Source: Chara braunii
Taxonomy: Eukaryota; Streptophyta; Charophyceae; Charales; Characeae
NCBI GenBank assembly: GCA_003427395.1
Contig: BFEA01000613.1
Coordinates: forward strand, 124,368 to 164,360
Reading direction: 5' to 3'
Length of the DNA: 39,993 nucleotides
The notes under the pieces were generated by a model. The model saw only the letters and a program-made list of their open reading frames with translations, had not been told where the DNA came from and did no database searches. Position 1 is the first letter of the stretch; each line of letters starts with the position of its first letter. The translations under genes were made by a program, and so were the position numbers. Shown here piece by piece: positions 30,206-39,993 of this stretch.

Positions 30206-32886
30206 ATGTCAGCCACACTCCCACCCTCCGCCAGAGCGGGAGGAATCCCTCCATCACAAGCACAAAATGAAACGTTAGTAAACCCCAACCAACCAACCCC
30301 TTCGGAGGATCTCCCCCGAATCCGAACTCTCCTCGACAAGTGTTTCGATGACGGGTTATTTCCAGAAACTGACTCTTGTCGGGCTATTTCCAGAAACTGA
30401 CTTCAGTCACGGCGACACCGAGATTGTCGACGGCGTAGGATATCTCACGTTGACTGATGAGGTCAATTCAGCAACCATCAGTTGGCTCAAGGAACGAACA
30501 GTCGTTGTCATCTTCGACGTTAGGGCTACTACACTAACCGTGGCACAACGAGAACAATTCATTCGAATTTATGAGGATGCCTGGTACCAGGACATCAACA
30601 TGAATCCTTCTCAGAAAAGGGGCCGAACACATGGAGAAGGGCCTAATATCATGTCCTATGTAGCACGAAACCCACGAATTGCAGAGATGCTCATCAACAA
30701 AGGGCACGACCTGATTCCATCCAGAAATGGCCCGGTCAAAGTTCAGTTTAAGCCATGGATGACTCAAACAGAGCTTAACCGAATGAGAGACGCTGACGCC
30801 GCCTCCAAATACAGGATCATTGCTCTTTGAGTTCCACTCGAATCGATGTTTTCACTTCGATATTCTGTACAAAAACTGATGGGACTGATCAGATTGATGC
30901 ACCCACCGGACATAAACGAAAATGAACCGCGATTGGGAAATGTAAAAATTGATTGCCACCCATCAGTTAAAGACAACTTTCTTGAGTGGATAGTAATTCG
31001 TGCACCAGGAGGAGGATTCATGGAAATCCAATTTGCCAATCAGGACACATCGTTCTGCCGCAAATGTCTCTGGTGGTATCACAATGAGTTCGACCCTGAC
31101 TGTCCTCGTTTTCAAGAGCCAATGCCCCCTGGTCGAAGAAATCGAGGAAGGGGAGGCAGAGGCGGGCGAGGTCAACCACCGTCGAACCCTGCTCGCAACC
31201 CTATACATAGACAACCCAATCCTCGCCCCCGTCCACCCCAAGCGTCATCTTCCCCCGCCACTTCGCACCGACAATTCACTTCTTCCGCAATACCCACCTC
31301 CTCCTCTCATCCCACACAACCGCTTCCTCTCCATCCTGTCATCATCGGCACTCAACCACCACCACCGAACAACTGCCCTTCACACCCTACTTTAACCACC
31401 GTACCTGCACACGCATCTTCCATTCACGCCACACTTCCGCCTCCTCCTCGTCCTCTCATCATTGGCATTCAACCCCCACGATCGAATTACAACCCATCAC
31501 ACCCCATTCCAACCAACATACCTCAAACACAGCACCAACCTATTAACCCCTCTCTCGCAACACGGCCCCCACCTTGTCCCTCACTCCACACCCCGGCCCA
31601 TTGGTCCCCTTTCACCAACTCCCCCCCTCTCGTTGCTATTAACACACTACCTCCGCCGATGCTTCAACTTCACCCATCAGCCTCCAGTTCCCACCCCTCC
31701 GCACTCTCCACCAACCCGCCTTACGCGATACCCTCCGCATATTCTTCTCAGTTTTCTCTTTACCCCAATTTCCCTCTCACCCAATATCCGCCACCACCTC
31801 CGCCCCAATACTCCACATTCCCCTCCACCTCCTATTCGCCACCAACCAGATGCGTCTTCCACACACCAGCTTCTCCCACAACCCCCTCCCCTGAACCCTC
31901 TTCCCCCACCAACTAACCAGACTTCGTTTTCCCAATACTCTCTCCGTGACAACCCCACCTTCATTGCAACACATCCGCACACTTCGAATCCCCAATCACC
32001 AACTCCACACCAAACCACAACCTCACTCCAACCAACACAACAGCACACTCTCGCTCCCTTGACCACTGTAAACAATCAACAAGAGGAGCAAGACCAGGTG
32101 ATGGCAGAGCCCAGACCCACCACTCACACCACCCTCAAGCTCAGACGAATAGGTGAGCAAGGACAAGAGGAGATCACAAGAGAGGCAGATGAATCTCAGC
32201 TGGAATTCGTAACTACTCCACGAGAGGATGGCCCATCGCATCAGGCCTATAAAGCACTGAGCCAGCACATCTCAACCCCAGTTGGACCACCTCCTGGATC
32301 CACCACCCAGTTACTTGTCCTTCTCTGTTTTTCTTTAGCTCCGCAAACAACCAAATTCCTTGCAAAGAGGCTAGATAATGGTCTCCTCGCCATTCCATCA
32401 GTTGCCATTGATTCATCTCCAACCGCAAAGGACGCAGTAAAGCAGGCTGCAGCCTCATTTATTGCGGATCGATTTCCATTTCGACTGATACCGGGAATCA
32501 GAATCGGTCGAATAACGGTAGCAGCAGCAGCAGGGGGCAGTTGGCACTTTCACATAGCATTATTAGATGCCAAAATTGTCACGGATACTGCCGCACTCCT
32601 GGCAACTCAAGGAATTGTCTGGCTGCCAGCCACATGGCTGACGTCCAAGGAAACATCGGAGCTTAAGGAAACCTTTGTCACACAAGATGTCGATGCTAGA
32701 TTTTTGGCAGAGTTTTGTCTCACATTAGCGGCAGATAAACAGCCAAGCTCAGTGCAGTTCAGGAACTCACTCATGACACCCTGGACAAACACTGCCGAAG
32801 CAGACATGCCGAGAAGGGCACGTGCTGACAATTTGCGGATCCAATCATCTTCTGCTGCTCCCGTCCTTCCAAATGGTCAGGCTTAA
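30206..32886 (+). pseudogene. LINE copy 3 ORF1 (RNA-binding protein, lightly broken)
   Basis: ORF1 would coat the element RNA. It starts at ATG 30206 (MSATLPPSARAGG). A 28-bp tandem duplication at 30352-30407 shifts the frame. The next part (30408-31150) has a DUF4283-like layout (WLKERTVVVIFDVRA, VQFKPWMTQTELNRMRDADA), an in-frame TGA at 30828-30830 and a variant zinc knuckle CRKCLWWYHNEFDPDC. An Arg/Gly-rich patch (RRNRGRGGRGGRG) and a ~270-codon Pro/Ser/His/Thr-rich linker with a frameshift near 31800-31900 follow. The C-terminal region (about 32090-32886) has a folded-looking domain (FIADRFPFRLIPGIRIGRIT). It ends at TAA 32884-32886, overlapping ORF2 by 14 nt. Confidence 0.75.
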
Positions 32887-35800
32887 TTTTGCAACCTGGA
32901 ATGTAAGGGGCCTAGGCGATTCTTCAGGCAAGTTAAAAAAAGCCAGAATAAAATGCTGCCTACACGATGACCAAATTCATATAGCAGTACTGCAAGAGAC
33001 CAAATTAGATGAGTCTAAGATTGCACAGTCAGCCAACTGGTGGAAAGGCCCTCAGCTGTGGGCCCCAGCCAACGGAACCCCAGGGGGGACGGCTATTTTA
33101 TTTCACAAGGATCTTGACATTCAATTCATTGACCACCAGATTGACATCTGGCAGATTGACATCTGGGGCCAATGGATTTGGGTCGAGATCAGACTGGGCA
33201 CACAGACATGGGTCATAGCAACAGTTTATGTACCCTCTGATCCAATTGAAAGACGCTCCTTTCTTCAGGAGCTACCTCACATATTGCCGCAGTCACCTAA
33301 TCTCCTCATAGCAGGGGATTTCAACACTGTTCTCACCCCGGGCTTAGACTCTCCGAATGAAGGACCAAGAAAGGCCGATGCAATTATGCTCCAAAGCTTC
33401 CTTGAGGCTGAGGGATTCACAGATGTTTTTAGACAGATCCATCCTTTCGAACATGGTTACACTTGGTTTTCTTCGCAGTCTGCAGAGAATCGTCCGTCTC
33501 CCAAAAGACGCCTAGACCTCATTTTGGCCAAGGGCCAACCTTGGGAGGCTGTTACAGACGTGCAAGTCTCAATCCAGTCTCTCTCTGACCATCGTCCCAT
33601 CCTAGCTACGCTGGAAACAGGAGTCTCTATTAACAAAGGCCAAGGAATTTTTCGACTTAACACTGAACTCCTCCAAAACCCTGATGTGCTACGATGGGTC
33701 CAAAACCACTGGACAGACTGGAACGCTACCAGGGAATGGTTTATAATGGAGGAAGAGTGGGTCCAGCTCGGCTTCAGGATTGTCACAAGGGCATTGGACG
33801 TCTTTTCGCGTATTTATGCAAGAGGAAGAAGGCAAGAGGAGGAGGACTGCAAGCGGGAGATAGCAGAAGTTGAAGAGATATTAGAGACACAACCATTGAC
33901 GGAACTCTATTGGGAAAGACGCAGAGATAGAGCCCTAGCTCATCTGGAACAGATACAAATCGAACAACAGGTAGCATGGGCGAAAAGAGCAGCAGAACGC
34001 AACATGGCCTGTGGGGATCGCATGACCAAGGAGACTTTTCTCCATATCTGCCCCCCTCGGTCACACATGCTTTTCAGGGAATTAATGCATCCTTTCCTAT
34101 CGCAAGCAGACATGGCTACAGACTCTCAGACTATCGGGGAGTATGCACAGGAGTTTTATCAGGACATACTTACCTCCAGACGACCTCCCAACCAGTCCTT
34201 GCACCAGCTCCGACAAGAGAACGACCTCTGGCAGCATACTCACATAGCACTTACTCAAGATGCAAGATTGCTCTTGGATAGACCAATCACGATTGAGGAA
34301 TTAACTGAAACTGTGAAGACAATGGCTAGAGGCAAAAGCCCTGGAGGCGATGGCTTACCGATCGAGTTTTATGAAGCAACGTGGAGCATGTCCGGACCTA
34401 TCCTTCTCAGCATCTTCAACCACATTTTGGAGGGAGGACAGCTCACGGAGGACATGAGAACCAGAGTTATCACACTAATCTACAAGAAGGGCGATAAGCG
34501 TAACATCAGGAACTATCGCCCTATCTCCCGGCTCAACGCTTCATACAAGATCTTAGCCAAGCTCCTCGCAAGACGTCTGGCCCCATTGCTGCCAGCACTC
34601 GTGCATCCAGACCAAGGAGCCTTTGTGCAGGGTAGGCTAATCTCTGAAAATATTTTTTCAGCGATCGGCGCACTGGAGATAGTTCAGAGAGAAAACAGAC
34701 AAGTCATGATTGCAATGTTAGACCTTGAGAAAGCATATGATCGGGTTAACTGGTCGTTCATATTAGCTACATTGCAACACATGAACTTTGGGTCCGTCTA
34801 TCGCACATGGGTGGCAGCGCTATACACAGATTCTACAGCGTCCCTACTCTTAATGGGCATCAGACTCCGTTCTTCTCTCACAAGGTCTTTGAGGCAGGGA
34901 TGTCCCCTGGCCTCGCTTCTCTTTGTGGTTCAGATGGAGGTTCCCCTTAACTCACTGAGAGCGGCACGCATCTAGGGACTTCAACTTGGTCAAGACCACG
35001 TATACATCACGGGAGCGATTGCCGACGACCTGCTGCTTCTCTCCGAGGCAGACCCACAGTCAATGCAGGAGGTTAAAAAAGTTTTGGATTCATACGCTGC
35101 TCTCTCAGAAGCAAAGGTAAACTGGAACAAATCAGTTTACTTTTTGCCAAAGGATTACCAACTCGCAGAAGACTGGGGAATGAAGCGTATCGAACCAGCT
35201 GCCTCGGAAAGATATTTAGGAGTTCAAGTTTCCCTGGGCGATCCCAAACCTAAACAAGATGCAATTCTCCTTGCCAGGACGCAGGCAGCAATAAAACGCT
35301 GCCGAACGTCCACAGGCATCTCACTCTATGGCAGAACTCTGCTGATCACGACGGTGGTATTCGCTCAACTCTGGTATGTTGCATTGGTTCTACAGCTATC
35401 CAGGGCCACCCTCAAGGGCACTAAATCACAAGCTGCTCGGTACCTCTGGAAGCCTACTGCGGAAGAGGAGCAAGGTTATATCACCAAATGCGTGTGGACC
35501 AAGGTCACCAATCATAAGGCACAAGGCGGACTAGGCATCCTTGACCCGGAAGCACAAAACCTCGCCCTTCTATTCAAATGGTTCCTAAGAGCATGCACAC
35601 AACCACAACCCCGGAAGTGGCTACTGGTCTTTGAGTATTTGGCACAGCAGGACCTTGCCCTTTCCCGCCCGAAGGACGTCTGGACCTGTCTTCAGATGGA
35701 ATCATACACGCGAAGAAGACCACCCTCTCCGTTGATCTCAGCATGTTGGGCAGCCTGGAGAGCCCTAAACAAGCAGCAGCCCAAGCAACCTGTCACGCAA

Positions 35801-37126
35801 CAGGAAGTGCTGCGCCAACCGCTTTTTGACAATCGATACATATTAAATGCAGAGGGTAACTCATTCCCAGCTACCTGCACAGGAGGCAACTTTGGCAGAA
35901 AGTGGGTGGAGAGAGGTGTATCCACAGTGGCCGATCTCTGGGACCCACAAACAGAAACATGGAAGAAGGCACAGCAACTACAGCCAAAGCTAAGGCGTTT
36001 GCGGGGAATAGAAGACAGACTTCAACTTCTCCTCCAGGCCATACCGGCTGATTGGCAGTCATTGCTGGAATCGAAGGCTCCAATAGTAGGCCAATGGTAC
36101 AGTCTGCAGGAGTCAACTGGACAGACAATTATCCTTAAGGTAGAGGAGCAGCTGGACTCAGAGACTCTCCGAGCACAGCATTGGACCTGCAATCAGACGA
36201 AGGAGCCTATAATTCTCGCCTACCAACGAGATATCAGCATCAGAGGGGACGACCACCTTTCCCTCATCAGAGTCCACTGCAAGACGACTCCGAATGGACA
36301 TGCAACTTACTCTCTTCTTCTGAGAGGATTGTCGATTCAAGATATGCGCATAGATCCGATGGGTTCATTCTGGACAGACTCGCGTGGAGTGAGAACATAC
36401 TTCTTTCAATATACTTCCGCATTTGGCAGGAAACTCCTAAAGAGTCAAGTTAACCCAGCAGAGGAGGCAGCCCGAAGACTTAACCTGACAACGGAGATTG
36501 CGCTACCGGTTCAAGCTCAAGATATATCCCGACTGTGGTTACAGTTACCCAGACTACCTTCTCTCAAATTTGCCAGCTTGCTGTGGCAGCTTTCACACAC
36601 TGTCCTACCTTGTGCAGTCTGGTTGTTTGAGAAAGGTATGGAACTGGACACCAAATGTCGTAGATGCGGGCATCGAGCAGAGGAAACATTAGTGCATCTT
36701 GTTTGGTCCTGTCCAGCATCTAAGCGCATATGGCAATGGTGGAGCAGACACTGGCTGACCTTTGTCGGCGATGCACTCAGTTGGGATGAGGCCTGGGCCA
36801 TGCAGGGGAAGCTTCCCAGTCATTGGTTTAATGGCACAGGAAGAGGCTATGTGGCCCAGGCTATCCGTTCAGCCATCCTGTGGACGATCTGGACAGATAG
36901 AAACAACGTGGTTTTTTTGAACCAATGGACGGCAGACGAGCAGACCATCAAGAGAATCAAGGCGGTCATCAGAACGATGATCATAGTTGACTGGACCAGA
37001 AGAGCAGCAAAGGGCACAACTCCAAGGGGAAGACATTGGTTCCTAGTGACTTGGGCAAGGGACAACCAGTTAGCAGTGATCACACTGGAAGGGCGGCTGG
37101 TCATCTCTCAGTGGCTTACATCCTAA
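32873..37126 (+). pseudogene. LINE copy 3 ORF2: APE endonuclease, reverse transcriptase, zf-RVT (one stop)
   Basis: ATG 32873 starts MVRLNFATWNVRGLG, placed by the endonuclease N-terminus. Endonuclease residues: N10, E42 (VLQETKL), D149/N151 (AGDFN), D215 (RLDLIL) and D239/H240 (SDHRPI). RT: KSPGGDGLPIEFY (about residue 487), YKKGDKRNIRNYRPIS (about 535), motif A MLDLEKAYDRVNW (about 615), motif B RQGCPLASLLF (about 674), motif C IADD (about 717) and YLGVQV. The QPLFDNR domain is near 980, and zf-RVT near 1260 has CRRC and HLVWSC intact. A single TAG (34973-34975), between motifs B and C, interrupts a frame of about 1,417 codons. A 15-nt tandem repeat (33138-33167) duplicates QIDIW. All catalytic residues are present. 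Confidence 0.9.
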
Positions 37127-37778
37127 TTCCCCCCCTCATTCATAACATATCCTTCCCTCCTCTCACTTTGTCTCTCTCAACCTATCTACTCCTTGGATAT
37201 TCACAACCAGGTGCACTCGGTTTTATAGGTTGCAGTAGACCAGTAGGGGTAGGTGGGTTGCGGAGAGTGCTGTACAAACTAGGGGACTTGTTCAGTCCAT
37301 CAGTCGAGTTAGACTGGTCCCAGGCCGTTTTAGGCCTGTTCTTCCTTTCGTAGTTGTCTCTCTCTAGATAGAATCATAGCACCTTTTAGATGCATTTAGT
37401 TGAATAGTTACTCCTTCCTTTTAGAGATGTAGATACAACCTTCCACCCTTTTCTTTCATCCTTTTCTCTTCCGGCTAATCCCTGCATTAGTCTGTACGTC
37501 ACCCAATTTCATCTTTTCCCATCCCCTCCTCACACTAAGCCCACTTACCCATTCTATGCATCAACTCCCTGGTTACACCTGCAAACCCACATCCACTATT
37601 GAATAGTAGGTACAACATAAGGTTTTCTTTGACTTAGACTAGAATTATTCATACCTGATGTTCATTGATGTGCATTGAAGCTAAACCGGCTGAAGCTGCC
37701 GGGATAACTCCGGGTTGAATTGTGAGGTCCCCGACCTCGTGGTAAATGTGGTTTTGGAATATGATAAGACTTGTTTTC
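37127..37778 (+). other. 3' UTR of LINE copy 3
   Basis: This C/T-rich 652-nt region has no open frame of interest. Near the end are small hairpins, for example GAGGTC-CCC-GACCTC (37724-37738) and CCGGC/GCCGG (37686-37702). They may form the RT recognition structure, as in other LINEs, but I have only one copy of this family to judge from. Confidence 0.6.
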
Positions 37779-37802
37779 AAAAAAAAAAAAAAAAAAAAAA
37801 AA
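37779..37802 (+). repeat. poly-A tail of LINE copy 3
   Basis: Twenty-four A residues follow the 3' UTR and immediately precede the second target-site duplication copy (with two extra Gs), marking the 3' end of the element. Confidence 0.85.
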
Positions 37803-37804
37803 GG

Positions 37805-37814
37805 CCTCTCATCC
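37805..37814. repeat. 3' target-site duplication of LINE copy 3
   Basis: CCTCTCATCC repeats the 10 nt at 29798-29807. Together they bracket the element. Confidence 0.6.
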
Positions 37815-37820
37815 TGTATT

Positions 37821-38009
37821 GTGGATCAGTCCAAACAGCTTGGTGGGGGGTTTTAACTTAGTTTCTCTAACTTGCACCAGATAGTGCAACAATACCAGAT
37901 AGTTGTGGATCAGNTACCAGATAGTTGTGGATCAGTCCAAACAGCTTGGTGGGGGGTTTTAACTTAGTTTCTCTAACTTGCACCAGATAGTGCAACAATA
38001 CCAGATAGT
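37821..38009. repeat. 106-bp tandem duplication
   Basis: GTGGATCAGTCCAAACAGC starts at 37821 and again at 37927, and the following ~80 nt are the same in both units. A smaller 22-bp repeat (ACCAGATAGTTGTGGATCAG) with an N at 37914 bridges them, so the exact copy number may be an assembly artefact. Confidence 0.8.
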
Positions 38010-38196
38010 GCTGTCTGTACATCTTCATACATAGATACACGAAGCATACACAGCCTTTGGGTATACACATACATGCAAACTGCACAACTATCAGACTGGG
38101 GGGGTCTAGTCACTGGGTGGGGTCTAGTATCTGCGGTAGGGACAGGTATGGGCCACCGGAGTTCCTACTGATATTATGGTAGAACTGTCCAGTAGC

Positions 38197-38205
38197 TATA
38201 TATAA
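38197..38205 (+). promoter_or_regulatory. TATA-box-like sequence
   Basis: TATATATAA lies in otherwise GC-rich DNA about 140 nt upstream of the left direct repeat (38345). It could be a Pol II TATA box of an unrecognised element, but there is no gene to attach it to. Confidence 0.25.
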
Positions 38206-38344
38206 GGCTTAGACCCTGGGGTAAGGGTAGGGGTATAAGTCGCTCAGGCCAGTCCGAGTTCCGCCTGACCTTGGGTAAGCTAGGGGAAGGACAGTAAGAC
38301 TGCTTCAATGGGTGCTACCCTGTCTGAAACCTAGGGCCCAGAGT

Positions 38345-38552
38345 CTCTTGGGGCCTGTAGTAGATTGTCTGGGCCTGGCGTCCGAAGTTCCCGTTCCACA
38401 AGGCTCGCCCGATTCCGCTTCCACCAGGGCTGGGCAACCTATCATGAATCAGCCCTGGTGCCTATCACTGCTGTTCGGTCCAAGTTACCTGCCCATTGGT
38501 AGGGTAATGGTCCTGAGTGCTGGTCACACTGAGGTAGGATAGTGGGATAGGG
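38345..38552. repeat. dispersed direct repeat, left copy
   Basis: This matches 39410-39593. Strongest identity is over CTGTTCGGTCCAAGTTACCT, GCCCATTGGTAGGGTAATGG and TCCTGAGTGCTGGTCACAC. Both copies contain CCAGGGCTGGG and AGCCCTGG words able to pair. Spacing between copies is about 1.04 kb. It may be a non-coding element family or the ends of a small LTR-like unit. Confidence 0.7.
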
Positions 38553-38571
38553 GGTGCGCTAGGAGTATCCA

Positions 38572-38652
38572 GTTGATGTAGCTCAGTGGTTAGAGCACCG
38601 GTTGGAAATGCGCATTGTGGTATGAGGTTGTGGGTTCAAAACTCCGCAGCCT
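38572..38652 (+). repeat. tRNA-derived SINE-like sequence
   Basis: It has a perfect Pol III A box (TAGCTCAGTGG at 38579-38589) and a B-box (GGTTCAAAACTCC from 38633) at tRNA-like spacing, with D-arm continuation TTAGAGCAC. The anticodon stem and acceptor stem do not pair properly, so it is a tRNA pseudogene or the head of a SINE. The parent tRNA is uncertain. Confidence 0.55.
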
Positions 38653-38859
38653 CGCGCATGGACACCGGCAGGGCGTTAGAATGATGCACGGCTGGACGCA
38701 TGGTACTATTACAGACGCTGCCTGTGCACCACCCAGGGGGTCAGTTCATGGATGTTGTATGGTGGTCTAGTCTTCACGTTGGTTGCTTCTTGTTGTTGGC
38801 TTTGGTCGCTCTGATAATCTCCCCCAGCCCAGACATTACACACATTATATCCACTTCCC

Positions 38860-38935
38860 ACGGTAGTACAAGTGGTAGAACCCTCCAGTTTCATACTGAA
38901 GGTCACAGGTTCAAGTCCGGTTCCGGACTTTGGGG
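38860..38935 (+). repeat. second tRNA-derived SINE-like sequence
   Basis: An exact B-box GGTTCAAGTCC (38908-38918) is preceded by a D-arm-like CAAGTGGTAGAACC and an anticodon-arm-like hairpin CAGT-TTCAT-ACTG followed by GAAGGTC. The A box is degenerate. It lies about 290 nt from the first tRNA-like sequence on the same strand. Confidence 0.5.
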
Positions 38936-39172
38936 GCGGTCCTGTCCAGATAGACCTGTCTCTACCACATATATACATACATGAGATACTACCCCAGATA
39001 ATCCGTACACACATATATACAATACTCAAGGTACACATTCACATACACGTACTAGTGGAGGTGATAAGAGCACCTCTCACCAGTACTCAGTACTCACTTC
39101 GCAGATGCTCCATGGTGGGGAGCAGCATATAACCATATATATGGCCCACGGGCACACATCTATGCACAGTAC

Positions 39173-39206
39173 ATATACACACATACACACATACACACAT
39201 ACACAT
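39173..39206. repeat. ACACACAT microsatellite
   Basis: An 8-nt unit (ACACACAT) repeats about four times in a wider CA/TA-rich stretch. Confidence 0.8.
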
Positions 39207-39260
39207 AAATATATACACAAGGGCTGGGTGGAGGTCACGATCAACTGGTAATGATGATAA

Positions 39261-39396
39261 GGCGTCTCGATGATAAGTACCCCGCCTTAAATATACTGTG
39301 TGGTGGGAGAGAGTAGAGGGCGTGAGTAGGCGTCTCGATGATAAGTACCCCGCCTTAAATGTATAGTGTGGTGGGAGAGAGTAGAGGGCGTGAGTT
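39261..39396. repeat. 68-bp tandem duplication
   Basis: Two adjacent units (39261-39328 and 39329-39396) start GGCGTCTCGATGATAAGTAC and differ at only a few positions (ATATACTG versus GTATAGTG). Confidence 0.9.
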
Positions 39397-39409
39397 ACTA
39401 GTTGGTCAA

Positions 39410-39593
39410 TTTAGGGGCCACTAGGTGATTTGCTTGAGCCCGTACGATGAGGTTCGTTCGACTATGCTTCAACCAGGGCTGGGTCGCTAGCCCTGGTGCC
39501 GGTCACTACTGTTCGGTCCAAGTTACCTGCCCATTGGTAGGGTAATGGTCCTGAGTGCTGGTCACACTTCGGTAGGATAGTAGGGATAGGGGA
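39410..39593. repeat. dispersed direct repeat, right copy
   Basis: This is the partner of 38345-38552, with high identity from CCAGGGCTGGG to the GATAGGGG end and weaker similarity upstream. Confidence 0.7.
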
Positions 39594-39717
39594 CCCAATA
39601 CCCCAGAATGCATTGGTTCCTTTGTCTTGGTATGGCAGAGATTCTGAGTAGCAAGAGTTCTCGCAGGACAGAGTATCTTAGTTAAGGAAAAAGGGAGCTA
39701 GCAAGTAATTATAGAAT

Positions 39718-39993
39718 TCTGGCGCCGAGATTTTGGTGAAGAGGCTCCATCCTTTCTCGCCCTGCTCAGTCAATCCCCTGGCCTCCAGGGCAATCAATAC
39801 TGACAGGCTGTTCCTACAGTTCTTCTGTCCCATGTGCTTGTCTGACGACACTTCAACTGTATCTTTCTCATCAGGGACGCTGGACCCGGTTTCCAGCAGG
39901 TGACGCTCCCCACCAATAGATGGAGCCTTTCCCCAGGTGGTAGTGATGTCTGCTTTTCTCAGCATCACTATCACTGGAGGGTCTGTTTAAAAA
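39718..39993 (+). repeat. 5'-truncated 3' end of the copy 1/2 LINE family
   Basis: The sequence matches the family 3' UTR (GGTGAAGAGGCTCC, then AATCAATACTGAC) and ends with GGGACGCTGGACCCGGTTTC, CCCCACCAATAGATGGAG, a perfect 13-bp stem (39936-39948 with 39963-39975, two G-T pairs) with a 14-nt loop, and the first As of a tail at the window edge. It contains no coding part. Confidence 0.75.

Larger units (their letters stand above)
29808..37802 (+). mobile_element. near-complete LINE, copy 3 (different family from copies 1 and 2)
   Basis: This ~8.0-kb non-LTR retrotransposon has a GC-rich 5' UTR (29808-30205), ORF1 (30206-32886), ORF2 (32873-37126), a 652-nt 3' UTR and a 24-nt poly-A tail. 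It is flanked by a 10-bp duplication. The domain order (DUF4283-like and zinc knuckle in ORF1; APE endonuclease, RT and zf-RVT in ORF2) is that of plant L1-type LINEs. Only one stop breaks ORF2, while ORF1 has a 28-bp duplication, one stop and one frameshift. It is therefore the youngest LINE in the window but not autonomous as assembled. Confidence 0.85.

Noticed and set aside
31462-31900. second Pro-rich frame as a separate gene overlapping ORF1
   Set aside because: Both frames are open because the strand lacks G; the frame becomes ORF1 after a frameshift, so it is not an independent gene.
39840-39885. CTGATGA word on the minus strand near the right edge as a hammerhead
   Set aside because: No GAAA at the required distance and no stems; it is within a LINE 3' UTR.

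Overview
This window reads as a transposable-element graveyard in a plant-type eukaryotic genome. I recognise no host protein-coding gene, rRNA or clearly functional tRNA. The three LINE copies carry an L1/RTE-like order (ORF1 with DUF4283-like and zinc-knuckle parts, then APE endonuclease, reverse transcriptase and a plant-style zf-RVT tail). They sit beside a Penelope-like element and several small foldback DNA elements. This fits a streptophyte, possibly a charophyte alga such as Chara. The organism call is inference. Scattered single Ns and long homopolymers suggest a draft assembly.

Layout: 1-3340 is unassigned repeat-like DNA with a poly-A start, a ~53-bp tandem array and a 47-bp duplication. 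3340-11460 is a decayed LINE (copy 1): ORF1 fragments, a ~1.5-kb stretch of tRNA-like and AT-rich DNA where the endonuclease should be, then RT, zf-RVT and 3' UTR with a 300-bp MITE inside the RT. 11447-19301 is a second decayed LINE of the same family (copy 2) in the same orientation, fused to the 3' UTR of copy 1 and carrying a 346-bp foldback element. Family 3' ends with a conserved stem-loop follow at 19313-19460, and another lies at the right window edge. 19460-22440 is low-complexity DNA.

22440-26480 (minus strand) is a Penelope-like element with an unusual order: an intact SR-rich/coiled-coil/SAP-like ORF1, then a GIY-YIG nuclease domain UPSTREAM of the reverse transcriptase. The nuclease and RT parts are broken by stops and frameshifts. 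This permuted order is the most interesting feature in the window.

26780-28098 holds a GAA/poly-A tract with a 1004-bp terminal-inverted-repeat element inserted in it. 29254-29700 holds two foldback structures. 29808-37802 is the best preserved LINE (copy 3), about 8.0 kb, with a 10-bp target-site duplication, ORF1 overlapping ORF2 by 14 nt, a 3' UTR and a 24-nt poly-A tail; it is disabled by one stop in ORF2 and a few lesions in ORF1. 37803-39720 holds tandem and direct repeats and two tRNA-like (SINE-type) sequences.

The elements do not form a pathway. They are layered insertions, and MITEs nested inside LINEs give relative ages: the LINE copies are older than the MITEs that interrupt them, and copy 3 looks youngest among the LINEs.
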